A stretch of 64,000 bases of DNA from Siphonodentalium dalli (GCA_032622095.1 CP136067.1:57825899-57889898), one strand, 5' to 3'; positions 11,906 through 24,067 are shown, counted from the first letter of the stretch. Numbers and translations: made by a program. Notes: generated by a model not told the origin, from the letters alone.

Positions 11906-14262
11906 ACTAACGAAATTCACGTTGCTGCATGACACAGATAAATCGACGTTTTTACGGATGCATTTCCAAATTAACGTGACATGTTTGGTGATATTTTATG
12001 TACATGTATGTTATAAACACGCGTTATGTTGAGGTTTTTCATGGATAAATGGTATTTCCATATTATTATCACACTTTTTTTGTGATATTTGACAGCTTGG
12101 AACTCTTTATATAAAAACAAGATCTTGTATTTGCCAGATACATTGAAAATTTGCTTCCGAACATACGTTATCTCTTCTCTGTACTGAGTGTTAGCTTGGA
12201 AAACTATTACTCCGTTTTATTTTTATCATTTTATTTTTATCATAAATTTTAGCCGCTGCTGACCTGCTTGATGAAAACCGTTCACGATCGCAGATATGTG
12301 TATTATATTCCCACGTATTTTATAAATGTTATATCACACAAATATTTATTGAAGATAGTCTATGATACTCCTTTGTGTTTTAATAAATTAATTCATGGTA
12401 TACGTACCACCGTGAATTCTTGTGATAACAGCGAAATATTCGTGTTTTATAGCAACCACCAAGAGTGCTGATACCTAAGGCAGGTGAATGACGTCATATA
12501 ATTTTGTCTATATCCATCAGTGATTTTTCAAGAGCGCGGACATAGATTTTGGAGAAATTGTCACGTGACTGCCGGATAGCAACAGTGTGGAAAACGCGGA
12601 TTCGGGAATGGAGCATCGCGATGAAAATGAAAGTACAACTTACGAAGAATTCCCATGTGATTTAGGCCTATTCATTTCATTTAGACCAATTTCGTTGATA
12701 GCTTAATGAAAACGAAAAATGAACACGTCATGACATGGTTTCTGACGTCATTTTGTATTTGTAGGCAGAATACTGACAAAATTGAACAATCCACGACACG
12801 TCTTATCAAGTTGTCATGTCGTCTCCGCCGTGACCACTGCATGATGTTACATAAATTATTCTTAGCATTAATGTCGCCGATAAAAGGCAAACTTGAGGCA
12901 CAGCATGCTGTGTGGTTGCTTCACTACGTGTCACGTACGATTCATATTAACTTGATCTGATGCAACTATGACTATACTATTTTGAGACACGGAAAATATG
13001 ATCTAGGCATTTTAATACAGTACTATATCAATATTTTTATGCCGTTTTAGAGCAGTTATAGTTTTGAAATGTTTTATGCTGTAGATATAGAAATATATGA
13101 CGGTCGGTCACATTCGTGAGACTGCTCTGAGTACACATATTTCTGCTTCCAGAAAAAGGTCGCACAGTCAATACACCCCTACTAATTAGTACTAAATCCC
13201 ATTTAGCTCGTTATTTACACGTATATAATACGATTCAAGATGAGCAGTACATATAAAACTGCGTTACTTTTCCGTTTCTGTGTTCCCAAAAGTGAAGATT
13301 TAACCGTTCCATGACCCTGATTTCGCTTGCTCTCTCGTGAGTTACATTAGAGATAATTCGTACATCTCCAATACAGTTTCTCTTATAATCTGCAATCATT
13401 CTTCCTCGCATATCTCGAGCGTTTGTTCACTCGTATAGGACTAGATATTAAATTTTGCACAAAATGTAAATTTCATTCGAGTTTGTCCATTTTGTCGGCC
13501 ATTTTTTGAAAGACATTCTACAGATATGGTTTACGACTAAGCATTGTTTATGTATATTTCAATTTATTACGAATTTGGCATTGATAGGAGCCCCTACCGC
13601 AGAAATTATTTTCCGATAACAGCAGTCATTATACGGACGAGATCTTGGGTCCTGAATTTTCCCATGAGGGGATTTTTGCAGATTTTGGATATGTTAATTG
13701 TCCCTGGTGTTATTTCCGCGTCGAATGACACCAAAATCAGCTTGTATCCAAATGTTTTCGGGTTCAACTCAGACAAGACCGTCCACTCAATACATCGGCC
13801 CCGGGATGCATGTATCACTTACTAAATGACCATCTTAGTTAACATAACAAATCACTCTTACAAATCCTTTGTCACGAGATTAAAATGAGTTATCAGTACA
13901 ACCAGGCAAGACATTTCTGGACACTTTCTAAGGGAGAAACAAAGTCATGCATTCTTCATGTATGTACATGTGTTGTTCCTATAACACAAACAATAACAAC
14001 GACTTTGTTTGTTTATTATATAGGGTGATCAAGTTTACTAATTCTATCATTTTGCGACAAGAACGCGCCTTTACTCAAAGTTTACTAGACGGACAAGTGT
14101 CGATATTGTGGATTGTTGAGCGTTGTTAAACCCCTGTCACACTCCGCTGCGATCAGGCCGGCACCTGCATTACGCTGAAAAGGTACCAAAATATGAGTAA
14201 CATGCAGGAGGAGCGCGGAAAACTTTTAAAACAGGTATGCTCCTATGCCGCTTATCACGCTT
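11906..14262. other. Long stretch with no gene seen
   Basis: About 2.3 kb of AT-rich DNA. Frames at 12706-12960 and 13544-13825 are short and without motifs. The second overlaps an antisense frame equally open, which argues for chance. No TIR, LTR or tandem array was recognised. Confidence 0.4.
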
Positions 14263-14545
14263 TTATTGCGCTCTTATTACGACCCATTGTGTTCCAACTT
14301 TGTCAAGTATCACGCTCTCACGCGCTCTCACTGTGCTTCATCTACGCTATAAACGTCCCATTGTTACAATGGGACGTTTATAGCGTAGATGAAGGTCAGC
14401 GCACGGCACATTTCCAGTTTATTTCATTATGTGGGATCAATTATGCTCTAAGTCGATCAGAGCACACGAATTGTTCTTTACCAGAATAAATCTGGTAAAG
14501 AACAATTCTTGTGCTCTAACCATTACTTAGTGCGTCCAAGTCGCT
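14263..14545 (+). repeat. Dispersed hairpin repeat, copy B, with two strong hairpins
   Basis: Second copy of the 8514-8745 family. 14339-14391 is a palindrome with 24-25 bp arms that read as perfect (CATCTACGCTATAAACGTCC and its mirror, loop TTAC). 14459-14517 pairs AGAGCAC.CGAA.TGTTCTTTACCAGA with the mirrored sequence, ending TTCTTGTGCTCT. The first hairpin is absent from copy A, so it was gained in this copy. Confidence 0.75.
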
Positions 14546-15296
14546 GCCATTGTGTTGCTGGTATATGTTCTCAATAAGTTTGCAAAACGTTCTCTGCGTG
14601 GGCGCGGAGAGTATAAATATAGCGCCCCTTGCGTGCTCTATATAGTCATAGTCAGTTTTTATGTGGTGGGAATATACCCAACAATCCACAATAGACTAGT
14701 TATCCGTGGTCCATGTTCCTACATCGCTCGGATATATAGTCATAATTTAAATTGAGTATATGTTTCGATTAAATTTTCCACTATATAGTATGATAGTGAT
14801 AACGCGGAATTTCGTCAGGGAACAACGTAGCTAAATAGCTAGATCGGCATAATATATGCCTTTTTATTTTTGAATGGCATGACATATGGATGCCGACAGC
14901 ACCATTCCCATGGTTGTTTATGCCTGTTTACATGTATATACGGAATAGCTTAAATTGATCAAGTGGTGAAATCACATATTTTGCAAAAGCGAAAAGCTCT
15001 CTATATAAAAAAAAACTAGGGCAAAAAACAGTTTGGCGACCTGAATTTATTTGGGGACTTTTTGTGTAGTGATGTCTGGTTACTACTCTATACAAAAATG
15101 AAGAGAAAAATTATGTTCTGCGAGGTTGGCCTATTTTTTTTAGCCAGATTGACTGGACCACATGGAGGGGTCACTCTCACCCACCCACACAACTGGTACA
15201 GAGGGTTTGCTATCGGTGCTGACGCATTTATATAAATGTGTTACTGAAAGTCTGGTGCCAATGCATCAGCCATTTTTTCCCGTTCATTCTAGGCCA
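14546..15296. other. No gene seen
   Basis: AT-rich sequence without a recognised element. A CACCCACCCAC block near 15179 resembles the GGGTGGG-type sequences seen at 9000, 24415 and 34225. Confidence 0.4.
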
Positions 15297-15366
15297 GGCA
15301 AAAATGGACATAGGTGTCGCCTCGAGAGGGAATTTATGAGACCTACATTTTTGGTTAGCGTAAATA
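15297..15366 (+). repeat. Left arm of a foldback split by the second MULE
   Basis: GTGTCGCCTCGAGAGGGAA...GAGACCTACATTTTTGGTTAGCGTAAA is the inverted copy of 28317-28390. In the empty-site arrangement the two arms would lie about 150 bp apart. They are now separated by the 12.8-kb insertion at 15517-28316. Confidence 0.7.
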
Positions 15367-15953
15367 TTTAACTTCCGGAATCCGTATGTTGGATTTGTCA
15401 GGTAGGCGGACTTTTTTCTCACCGCGTGGTTTTCTTGAGGCACCCAATGAAAAAAATCGGTCATTTTTTAAATAAAGCCGACATTTTTGAGGATCCCGAA
15501 AGTTACGTGTTTATGCCGGTACTACTAAAAGCCGACCGCACCTCCCCAGGGGTCAGAGCGAGATGGGGCAAGCATTATCGTGCAGAATAGACATGTATGT
15601 ATCAAAGTTACAATCCCATGTCGATAGCTTGGGTGGAAACGGCACTGTTAACCCCTAACTTGCGGCCGGTTCAGTCAGGTACGCAAAATCCCAAAAAGGC
15701 ACCGACCGCACCGACCAGCATGGCTGACAAACCACTGAAATGTACACTATATCATGTAGGTAATACCCCTCTGCATCCATGAGCGATCGGGCAACTTACT
15801 AGATGTAGCGGAAGTGAATAAATTAACTCATACGCTGCTGTCGAATTCGCTATTAATGTACTCAAAAACGCCGAAAATAACACCCGCCGACCGCACCGCC
15901 ACCAGGGGACCGAGCGAGAATAGACCAGTATGTACCAAAGTTCCAATCCCCAA

Positions 15954-17822
15954 AGCCGTAATTTCGCTAAAATCCGGATTGAGAATCCAAAGCCGATTAC
16001 GGGGGGCGGAGCTAATTTCGGATTCTAGGTCAGATTTTGAAATCCACGTGGTCTCCGAAAATCTCTCCCAGCGTCAAACATGGCTCATGTATTTGACAAA
16101 AGTATCATTTGTATCTTATATTAATAAAGTGCATGTTTGTTGTGAAATCATGCTTTTCGTCTATGTGTATATACACGGCACATAATTTGCTGCCAATCCG
16201 ACTTAATCGCATCTTTTTTTTCAAGTTAAAGTGTGTTTATTGATGTTGGCAAGCATATCTAAACATGACAGCTCTAGGCCTCCTGAATCAAATTCCAAAG
16301 ATGTTGTGAAGAACACACGAAACTTGTCAGTTGAACAGGGACGTGACGACAGGGGTTGCTTGTGTGTCTCGACCCCCACCCCGATTTTTGGTACAATTTG
16401 CTAAGCTGTGCAGTCATTCATACGTGAGGAAAATCAGGATTATTTTGACTAACTGTTTCAAATAATGATACGTACAAGCCAACAAACGCAACAAACAAAC
16501 AAACCCGATTTTAAATAAATACATATACAAACTTATGACTAACTCGGGAGAGGGGGTGTCCAGTGATCTGTATATATGTTCAACTTGTTTTGGTAGTCAT
16601 GTACGTTGCTTTGCCATTACTAATTATTTATTTTTTCAGTGTAATAACATTTGGGAGAGGGGGGTACCCTTAAGTGAGTCAGTACTTGTCCCCCAATTCC
16701 TTTGTATGTATAAACAAATGTATGTGTTATATATCATGTGTTATCTAAATTTGACATATATTTGAAATAAATATATCTAAACTAAACTTTGGTACATTCC
16801 AGCAGTCGGAAATTTCATGCATGACACAACATTAGTTGGACATTAATTTGACACCATATATAGGTTGGCATTGTTCTCATTGTTTGATTTTTTTCAACCA
16901 GTAAAAGTTGGTAATTTTCCAATCTTAGTGTTTGTCAGATTGGATATTTCCAAGGGGAGCAAATTGAATTCTGCGAACCTGTGAGATTGATGTTTGGTTC
17001 AAGGGGGGGGGGGGGGGGTGCAGTTGGACGTAAATTTGAGGAAACTTCTAGCCACGTCCCTAGAACATGTGTCTGTTGTCTATACAGAGACTATTGTGCA
17101 AAACGACTGCATTTAACGAAACAAAACATGTTAAACATGAAATTGCTATAACATTAAGACTAGCTGATAGTACATACGTGTATCTGATAATCCATCGATA
17201 CCATATAATCCTACTATTTCTTGAATAAGAAGAAACATTATAATAACGAACACAGCAGAAGACATATCCATGCAGGTGCATATGAACTCGGTCAATGGTG
17301 ACGTATCCGCCGAATTCGAAATCGACATGCGTTCGGGCGGTATTTTAAGGATGGAATTATGAAATGGACATATGAAAGTGACAATCAACAATGAATTGCA
17401 ATTTCTTCGCCATCAACCGAAGTGCTCCCCCAGCGTTACTATCAATAGCGTTATTATTTGGCTAATTTCAGTAATATTCTCCCAGTTTACATTCAATAAA
17501 ACAAATTTGTCTCCGCATTTAAAATTCTTTGATATAGATCGTTTATATTCTGCAATAATTTGTACACAAGAGACGGATTCTTATGTTTTATTGTGTTTTT
17601 AAACTCTGAGGTGGCGAAATCTCGGTTTGTTTACATTACGAACATTTGAGTCCGTAATCGGAATCCGAATCCCTATCGGATTCCCACGAAATTAGGATTA
17701 CGGTCTGTTCGTTTACTGATTCTGGAAATTTGTGGTCTGTTCTTTTGCCGAACCAAGTCGTACGGGGACAAATCTGTAATCTGAATCCAGAATCCAAATC
17801 GGATTTTAGCGAAATAACGCCT
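15954..17822. mobile_element. TIR element, 1.87 kb, 3-bp TSD (CAA)
   Basis: The left end AGCCGTAATTTCGCTAAAA and right end (reverse complement AGGCGTTATTTCGCTAAAA) are inverted copies with further paired GGATTC blocks inside. CAA flanks both sides (15951-15953, 17823-17825). Removing the element rejoins the MULE unit across CCCCAAG(C/T)CGATA. Interior frames are short. A 3-bp duplication fits PIF/Harbinger or Zator-like groups, but no enzyme is present to decide. Confidence 0.7.
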
Positions 17823-18325
17823 CAAGCCGATATCTCAAGCGGAAACAGTACTGTTAACCCATAACTTGCGGCTGCCTGACATCATATCATGCATCGAATA
17901 CCCCTCTACGTCCATGGCCTATCGGTCAAGCCGATAGTTTAGCGAAAGTGAATAAATTAACCCATAAGCTGCTGTCGAATTCGCTATAAATGTACGCAAA
18001 AACGCCGAAAATAACACCGCCGACCGCACCGACACCAGGGGACCGAGCGAGATGGGGCATGCATTATCTTGCAGAATAGACCTGTGTGTACTAAAGTTCC
18101 AATCCCCGAGTCGATAGCTTTAACTGAAACGGCACTTTAATTGCGGTCGGGTACGCAAAATAAATAAAAAAGGCACCGACCGCACCGTCGACCCTGGCTG
18201 CCCTTGGCACGGAAAGAGTATAGCGAATACCCCTCTACATCCATGACCTATATCGGGCATGCCGATAGCTCAGCGGAAGCGAATAAATTAACCCATAAGC
18301 TGCTGTGGAATTCGCTATGATTGTA

Positions 18326-19540
18326 AGTAGTATATAACGAGCTGTCTCGCCCCAAGCGAGGTGCAACCGCGCAACCAATGTTTACATAACACGTTGCTTT
18401 GTTGTGTTGTTAAAGGGGGTATTTAAATTTAAAGGTAGACAATGGGTTTAAAGGGACAACAATTGAATTTAAATGGATGCTATTGAAATGTATTTAAAGG
18501 GAAAGATAGAAGAATGAATCGGGTCATTGAATTTAATGAGTGTGTTGAATGGGTTGTAATTGATAGAGTATATACAAGAATGAATCGGGTCATTGAAACT
18601 GTTTCGAGTGAGATCGGGTCAGTGATTTATCTAGCGGTGGGTTTAGATATATAAGAATTTGCTTTGTGCGAACCCATAGCTGAATTAGATAGGATCTTGC
18701 ATGGGATAAGAAATTGATGTAATTGATAGAGTATACAATACGGGCATAATTGGACTGATATGTGGAAGCAACCGATCAGTAAGTATTAGTCAAATGAACG
18801 AGTTTTATATATGTGACTATTTGGCAAGATCAGTCTTCATCAGATGACAGTGGGTACGAAGCGGACGATGGCGAATGAATACAGCAAAAAGAAAAAACTC
18901 GGGATTCTTTTGAACCCCCAACTATCAATTAATATGAGTTATATTCCATAATCCCTCTGTTGATTTAGTTGGTTAGGACTCCAAGCAGATATTTCGTCCC
19001 AGATCGAGCAAGTCGTGGGTTCAAACAGAGTGATAGTAGTCGACAAGTTTGAACATAACCTCTGGGCGCCGCATATATCACGTGGTTTCCGCCACCAAGG
19101 TAGAGTTTATCCATATAGCAGAAGGTGATCGTATATGATCGAAAACGGGTATAAATATTATATAGTATAGGTTACATATTCGGGTAGATGGTTTGAGTGC
19201 CTAAGCCCTAGACTCCTCAACCTCAGCCACCAGGGGTGAGAGGTCACGTCGCGGTGTGTTATCACTAATGGAATAGGATATCGGGGTGATAAACGATCGC
19301 GTTAACCCTATTGCGTATCGCCTACAATATGAAAGAAAATAGGGGGCGTGTACATGGGTGGAGGTTATGCGGATATCGCAGATAAGAAGATACCGTTGAT
19401 ATATATTGGTACTATAAAAGGAATATATAACGCTGTTATATTACGAACACCAATATTATATGGAACAATGAAGACAAATAAACAGTATAGTGTATCAACA
19501 TTTGCTTTATTCGACACCAAGAATAATAGGTTTATTGCAG
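18326..19540. repeat. Left arm of the palindrome, non-ATPase part
   Basis: 1.2 kb downstream of the left ATPase stop. It has GAATGAATCGGGTCATTGAA twice, 70 bp apart (from 18511 and 18581), a short acidic frame ending ...SSSDDSGYEADDGE at about 18882, and a tRNA-like stretch. The mirror copy is 22853-24067. These could be remnants of other viral-type genes, but I cannot identify any. Confidence 0.45.
18955..19030 (+). other. tRNA-like sequence with A and B box-like motifs
   Basis: TTTAGTTGGTTAGGA resembles a pol III A box/D arm and GTCGTGGGTTCAAAC a B box/T arm. CTCTGTT at the start could pair with AACAGAG at the end. The 3' half of a normal T stem is missing, so it is not a standard tRNA gene. 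It is repeated inverted at about 23362-23437. It may be a tRNA-derived relic or chance. Confidence 0.25.
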
Positions 19541-19584
19541 TTAATCATCGATTGTCATCGTCGTCATCTTGCTCAGAGTCTTGA
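19348..19584 (+). CDS. Small ORF of unknown status, convergent to the left ATPase
   Basis: 78 codons from an ATG (MYMGGGYADIADKK...), running towards and into the 3' end of the ATPase gene. Its last ~14 codons are antisense to the ATPase acidic tail, but the first ~60 lie in otherwise empty DNA and have a plausible composition (hydrophobic, few low-complexity stretches). No domain is recognised. An identical copy is on the other arm. Confidence 0.25.
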   Translation: MYMGGGYADIADKKIPLIYIGTIKGIYNAVILRTPILYGTMKTNKQYSVSTFALFDTKNNRFIAVNHRLSSSSSCSES

Positions 19585-20953
19585 GAGGAGTCCATCTGAT
19601 TATCGTTTTTGTCCTCACTTTTATTTCTCATGTACTCCATCAGGAGGGGTTTATATGTCCTCAAAGAAATCCAAACGGCAGGGAGTATATCATAGCTATC
19701 ATCTAGCATCTTATACACACGATCCATGATCTTGTTATGAGTTTTCCCACCACTAACTTCAAGTAAATTTCGTATAAATGCAGCGTATATGTTTAAGAAA
19801 CGCCTTTCATACTCGGGACGTATCTTCACTTTCGATTTTTCTTCAGCCTCGTCTTCCGTCAATCCTTTCTTCATATAACGTTCAACTAATTCATCTAATT
19901 CTGCTTTATTGTCATCTTGGGCCTGTAACCACACCTCTTCGAAATAATCGTTTTCTTTTTCAGTCGGAAGTTTTAATATTAGTCTGTCCTGGTCCGGAAT
20001 TAATTCTATTTTATTCGTGTCAGTTTTCTGTTTTTTATTATTCACCCGTGCATTTTCAATTGATTCTCTTTTCTTCCTATCAGAACACCAATTTTTAATG
20101 TGCCTTTGTACATCATGCTGGGTCTCAAATACGACACCACAATCGTCACAGCTTGGCATGATGTTGCCTTCGCTTTCAGAGTCGTATTCCTGCTGTGACA
20201 ATAGCCCAGGGTATGTAGTTTCACTGATATTATCTTTCTTTTGATGCGTTATCACATCGACGGGCTCATCAACACTACTGTTATTTGACAATATGCTTTC
20301 TTGTTTTATACTCGTCTTTGTCAACACATTACTACGAAGTCGCAAATTTTCTGGAGTATTCGTTTTTAAGTCAACTACGAGATAACCAAATGGTTGATTG
20401 GTAGCTTCATTGAAATGGGACATAAAGTGTTGTGTTTTCTCTGGATACATTTGACGAGCTAGAGTCATTACCTGCATTTTATCTATAGGGTTGTTGAATA
20501 GAATCAAGTAGTGGCAATTTCTCCGTTGGGTAGGGTCCTTGTTATAGTAGAGAGATTGATTAATCGCAACCACTGATATACCCAAATGGTGACTGCCTTC
20601 CGTGAATAATTCAGTAACCCGCGAATCCTTGGATGCCGTAGACATAAGGTCATCAAGTACAATCAGACATTTTTTTCCAGAATGAATGAGGGTGTCCAAG
20701 TTAGTCGGAAGACCTTGTATAAACTGGACAGATGGCGCGACTGTGTCCTTGATTTCATCGTATAATGGCTGCCAGTACTTATAGAACCAAATTATTTTCT
20801 CGGGTGAAGGCTGTATACTCGCTGAACAATTTTGAAGTATACTTTTAAGCAAGTGTGTTTTGCCGCAAGAAGTGGGTCCCGAAATCCACGCGGTAAATGG
20901 ATGCCTGAATTTGAAGTCATCCTGTTGCGCGCCACCACTGCTTTCTCTATAAG

Positions 20954-21006
<53 letters not shown>

Positions 21007-21110
21007 AGTTGTTGTTTGTGTTGTTGTCGAGAGTGTTTGAACTTTATATGACGTTTTAAACTGTCTGGCCATACATATTCAATTGAACATGTTTCACACT
21101 GATGCTTCAT
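19545..21110 (-). CDS. A32/FtsK-HerA-like packaging ATPase with two zinc fingers (left arm copy)
   Basis: Likely an ATPase that pumps DNA into a particle, as in Polintons and large DNA viruses. I start at the ATG at 21110 (521 aa); the frame stays open upstream to about 21206 without another ATG. In order: a C2H2 finger (CETC...HIKFKH, residues ~5-26), a Gln/Arg-rich tract (~32-52), Walker A GPTSCGKT (78-85), Walker B CLIVLDD (148-154), a VVAINQ strand (~180), a second finger (CDDCG...HIKNWC, ~330-350), and a helical charged C-terminus ending in an Asp run. AATAAA lies just past the stop (complement of 19531-19536). Such zinc-finger/ATPase fusions recur in cnidarian and molluscan genomes. The viral link is inference. 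Confidence 0.75.
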
Positions 21111-21384
21111 CCTTGACCGATCTGAGGGCACTGAGTCTTTTCCAGATAAAAGAGAGCCTTTTATGACAGGAAGAACAATATCTATTAATCGAGTTTTCAG
21201 TTCCAAATTTTGAATCTAGTGTCTTAATTTGATCTTGGACGGTGCCGCCGTATCTGAGTTATACACCACATAATTATTTGCCATACGAAATGTCTTATGT
21301 TTTCCCGCTTAAGTAACATTGTGTATACAGAATAGACATCTCAATGTCACACATAGTATTATTATTCCATCATCGAGCGAAATA
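21011..21384. other. Unique centre of the palindrome
   Basis: About 375 bp present once. Its left part encodes the N-terminus of the left ATPase copy, including the first zinc finger. Its right part meets the right copy's Gln tract with a stop at 21354-21356 and no ATG. It would act as the loop if the arms paired, and presumably holds the promoter for the left gene. Confidence 0.65.
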
Positions 21385-21388
21385 AACT

Positions 21389-21421
<33 letters not shown>

Positions 21422-22847
21422 ACAACAACGACAACAACCTTATAGAGAAAGCAGTGGTGGCGCGCAACAGGATGACTTCAAATTCAGGCATCCATTTACC
21501 GCGTGGATTTCGGGACCCACTTCTTGCGGCAAAACACACTTGCTTAAAAGTATACTTCAAAATTGTTCAGCGAGTATACAGCCTTCACCCGAGAAAATAA
21601 TTTGGTTCTATAAGTACTGGCAGCCATTATACGATGAAATCAAGGACACAGTCGCGCCATCTGTCCAGTTTATACAAGGTCTTCCGACTAACTTGGACAC
21701 CCTCATTCATTCTGGAAAAAAATGTCTGATTGTACTTGATGACCTTATGTCTACGGCATCCAAGGATTCGCGGGTTACTGAATTATTCACGGAAGGCAGT
21801 CACCATTTGGGTATATCAGTGGTTGCGATTAATCAATCTCTCTACTATAACAAGGACCCTACCCAACGGAGAAATTGCCACTACTTGATTCTATTCAACA
21901 ACCCTATAGATAAAATGCAGGTAATGACTCTAGCTCGTCAAATGTATCCAGAGAAAACACAACACTTTATGTCCCATTTCAATGAAGCTACCAATCAACC
22001 ATTTGGTTATCTCGTAGTTGACTTAAAAACGAATACTCCAGAAAATTTGCGACTTCGTAGTAATGTGTTGACAAAGACGAGTATAAAACAAGAAAGCATA
22101 TTGTCAAATAACAGTAGTGTTGATGAGCCCGTCGATGTGATAACGCATCAAAAGAAAGATAATATCAGTGAAACTACATACCCTGGGCTATTGTCACAGC
22201 AGGAATACGACTCTGAAAGCGAAGGCAACATCATGCCAAGCTGTGACGATTGTGGTGTCGTATTTGAGACCCAGCATGATGTACAAAGGCACATTAAAAA
22301 TTGGTGTTCTGATAGGAAGAAAAGAGAATCAATTGAAAATGCACGGGTGAATAATAAAAAACAGAAAACTGACACGAATAAAATAGAATTAATTCCGGAC
22401 CAGGACAGACTAATATTAAAACTTCCGACTGAAAAAGAAAACGATTATTTCGAAGAGGTGTGGTTACAGGCCCAAGATGACAATAAAGCAGAATTAGATG
22501 AATTAGTTGAACGTTATATGAAGAAAGGATTGACGGAAGACGAGGCTGAAGAAAAATCGAAAGTGAAGATACGTCCCGAGTATGAAAGGCGTTTCTTAAA
22601 CATATACGCTGCATTTATACGAAATTTACTTGAAGTTAGTGGTGGGAAAACTCATAACAAGATCATGGATCGTGTGTATAAGATGCTAGATGATAGCTAT
22701 GATATACTCCCTGCCGTTCGGATTTCTTTGAGGACATATAAACCCCTCCTGATGGAGTACATGAGAAATAAAAGTGAGGACAAAAACGATAATCAGATGG
22801 ACTCCTCTCAAGACTCTGAGCAAGATGACGACGATGACAATCGATGA
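21384..22847 (+). CDS. Packaging ATPase, right arm copy, lacking the start
   Basis: Mirror copy of the left gene from the Gln tract to the stop. The protein is identical over 434 residues except Trp to Arg near the C-terminus (PAVWISL against PAVRISL). Walker A, Walker B and the second finger are intact. The first zinc finger and the start codon are lost because they lie in the single-copy centre. The frame is closed by a stop at 21354-21356, so it needs a non-AUG start or a splice, or it is silent. AATAAA follows at 22856-22861. Confidence 0.7.
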
Positions 22848-23044
22848 TTAACTGCAATAAACCTATTATTCTTGGTGTCGAATAAAGCAAATGTTGATAC
22901 ACTATACTGTTTATTTGTCTTCATTGTTCCATATAATATTGGTGTTCGTAATATAACAGCGTTATATATTCCTTTTATAGTACCAATATATATCAACGGT
23001 ATCTTCTTATCTGCGATATCCGCATAACCTCCACCCATGTACAC
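22808..23044 (-). CDS. Small ORF of unknown status, right arm copy
   Basis: Exact mirror of the 78-codon frame at 19348-19584, identical at the protein level. Because the arms are so alike, identity here says nothing about selection. Confidence 0.2.
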   Translation of the reverse strand: MYMGGGYADIADKKIPLIYIGTIKGIYNAVILRTPILYGTMKTNKQYSVSTFALFDTKNNRFIAVNHRLSSSSSCSES

Positions 23045-24067
23045 GCCCCCTATTTTCTTTCATATTGTAGGCGATACGCAATAGGGTTAACGCGATCGTT
23101 TATCACCCCGATATCCTATTCCATTAGTGATAACACACCGCGACGTGACCTCTCACCCCTGGTGGCTGAGGTTGAGGAGTCTAGGGCTTAGGCACTCAAA
23201 CCATCTACCCGAATATGTAACCTATACTATATAATATTTATACCCGTTTTCGATCATATACGATCACCTTCTGCTATATGGATAAACTCTACCTTGGTGG
23301 CGGAAACCACGTGATATATGCGGCGCCCAGAGGTTATGTTCAAACTTGTCGACTACTATCACTCTGTTTGAACCCACGACTTGCTCGATCTGGGACGAAA
23401 TATCTGCTTGGAGTCCTAACCAACTAAATCAACAGAGGGATTATGGAATATAACTCATATTAATTGATAGTTGGGGGTTCAAAAGAATCCCGAGTTTTTT
23501 CTTTTTGCTGTATTCATTCGCCATCGTCCGCTTCGTACCCACTGTCATCTGATGAAGACTGATCTTGCCAAATAGTCACATATATAAAACTCGTTCATTT
23601 GACTAATACTTACTGATCGGTTGCTTCCACATATCAGTCCAATTATGCCCGTATTGTATACTCTATCAATTACATCAATTTCTTATCCCATGCAAGATCC
23701 TATCTAATTCAGCTATGGGTTCGCACAAAGCAAATTCTTATATATCTAAACCCACCGCTAGATAAATCACTGACCCGATCTCACTCGAAACAGTTTCAAT
23801 GACCCGATTCATTCTTGTATATACTCTATCAATTACAACCCATTCAACACACTCATTAAATTCAATGACCCGATTCATTCTTCTATCTTTCCCTTTAAAT
23901 ACATTTCAATAGCATCCATTTAAATTCAATTGTTGTCCCTTTAAACCCATTGTCTACCTTTAAATTTAAATACCCCCTTTAACAACACAACAAAGCAACG
24001 TGTTATGTAAACATTGGTTGCGCGGTTACACCTCGCTTGGGGGCGAGACAGCTCGTTATATACTACT
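22853..24067. repeat. Right arm of the palindrome, non-ATPase part
   Basis: Mirror of 18326-19540, including the tRNA-like stretch (about 23362-23437) and the repeated TTCAATGACCCGATTCATTC block. It ends CTCGTTATATACTACT at the 6-bp duplication. Confidence 0.7.

Larger units (their letters stand above)
18326..24067. mobile_element. Palindromic Polinton/Maverick-like element, 5.74 kb
   Basis: Starts AGTAGTATATAACGAG and ends with its exact inverse. Arms run 18326-21010 and about 21385-24067, leaving a ~375-bp unique centre. Arms differ by only a few changes I could spot: one codon in the ATPase, one CAA codon in the Gln tract, and an indel plus a substitution near the ends. The 6-bp duplication ATTGTA flanks it (18320-18325, 24068-24073). 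Each arm carries a packaging-type ATPase gene pointing from the centre outward. AG...CT ends, 6-bp duplications and a packaging ATPase are hallmarks of Polintons, but no polymerase B, integrase, protease or capsid gene is visible. The family link is inference. Confidence 0.75.

Noticed and set aside
13544-13825. 93-codon frame as a host exon
   Set aside because: An equally open antisense frame overlaps it and no splice-supported neighbour or domain was seen.
21319-21600. 93-codon Asn-rich frame
   Set aside because: It is the CAA repeat of the ATPase Gln tract read in another frame.
18326-24067. Palindrome as an assembly fold-back artefact
   Set aside because: The flanks are different on the two sides, share a 6-bp duplication and rejoin into a known MULE unit; a fold-back would mirror the flank as well.
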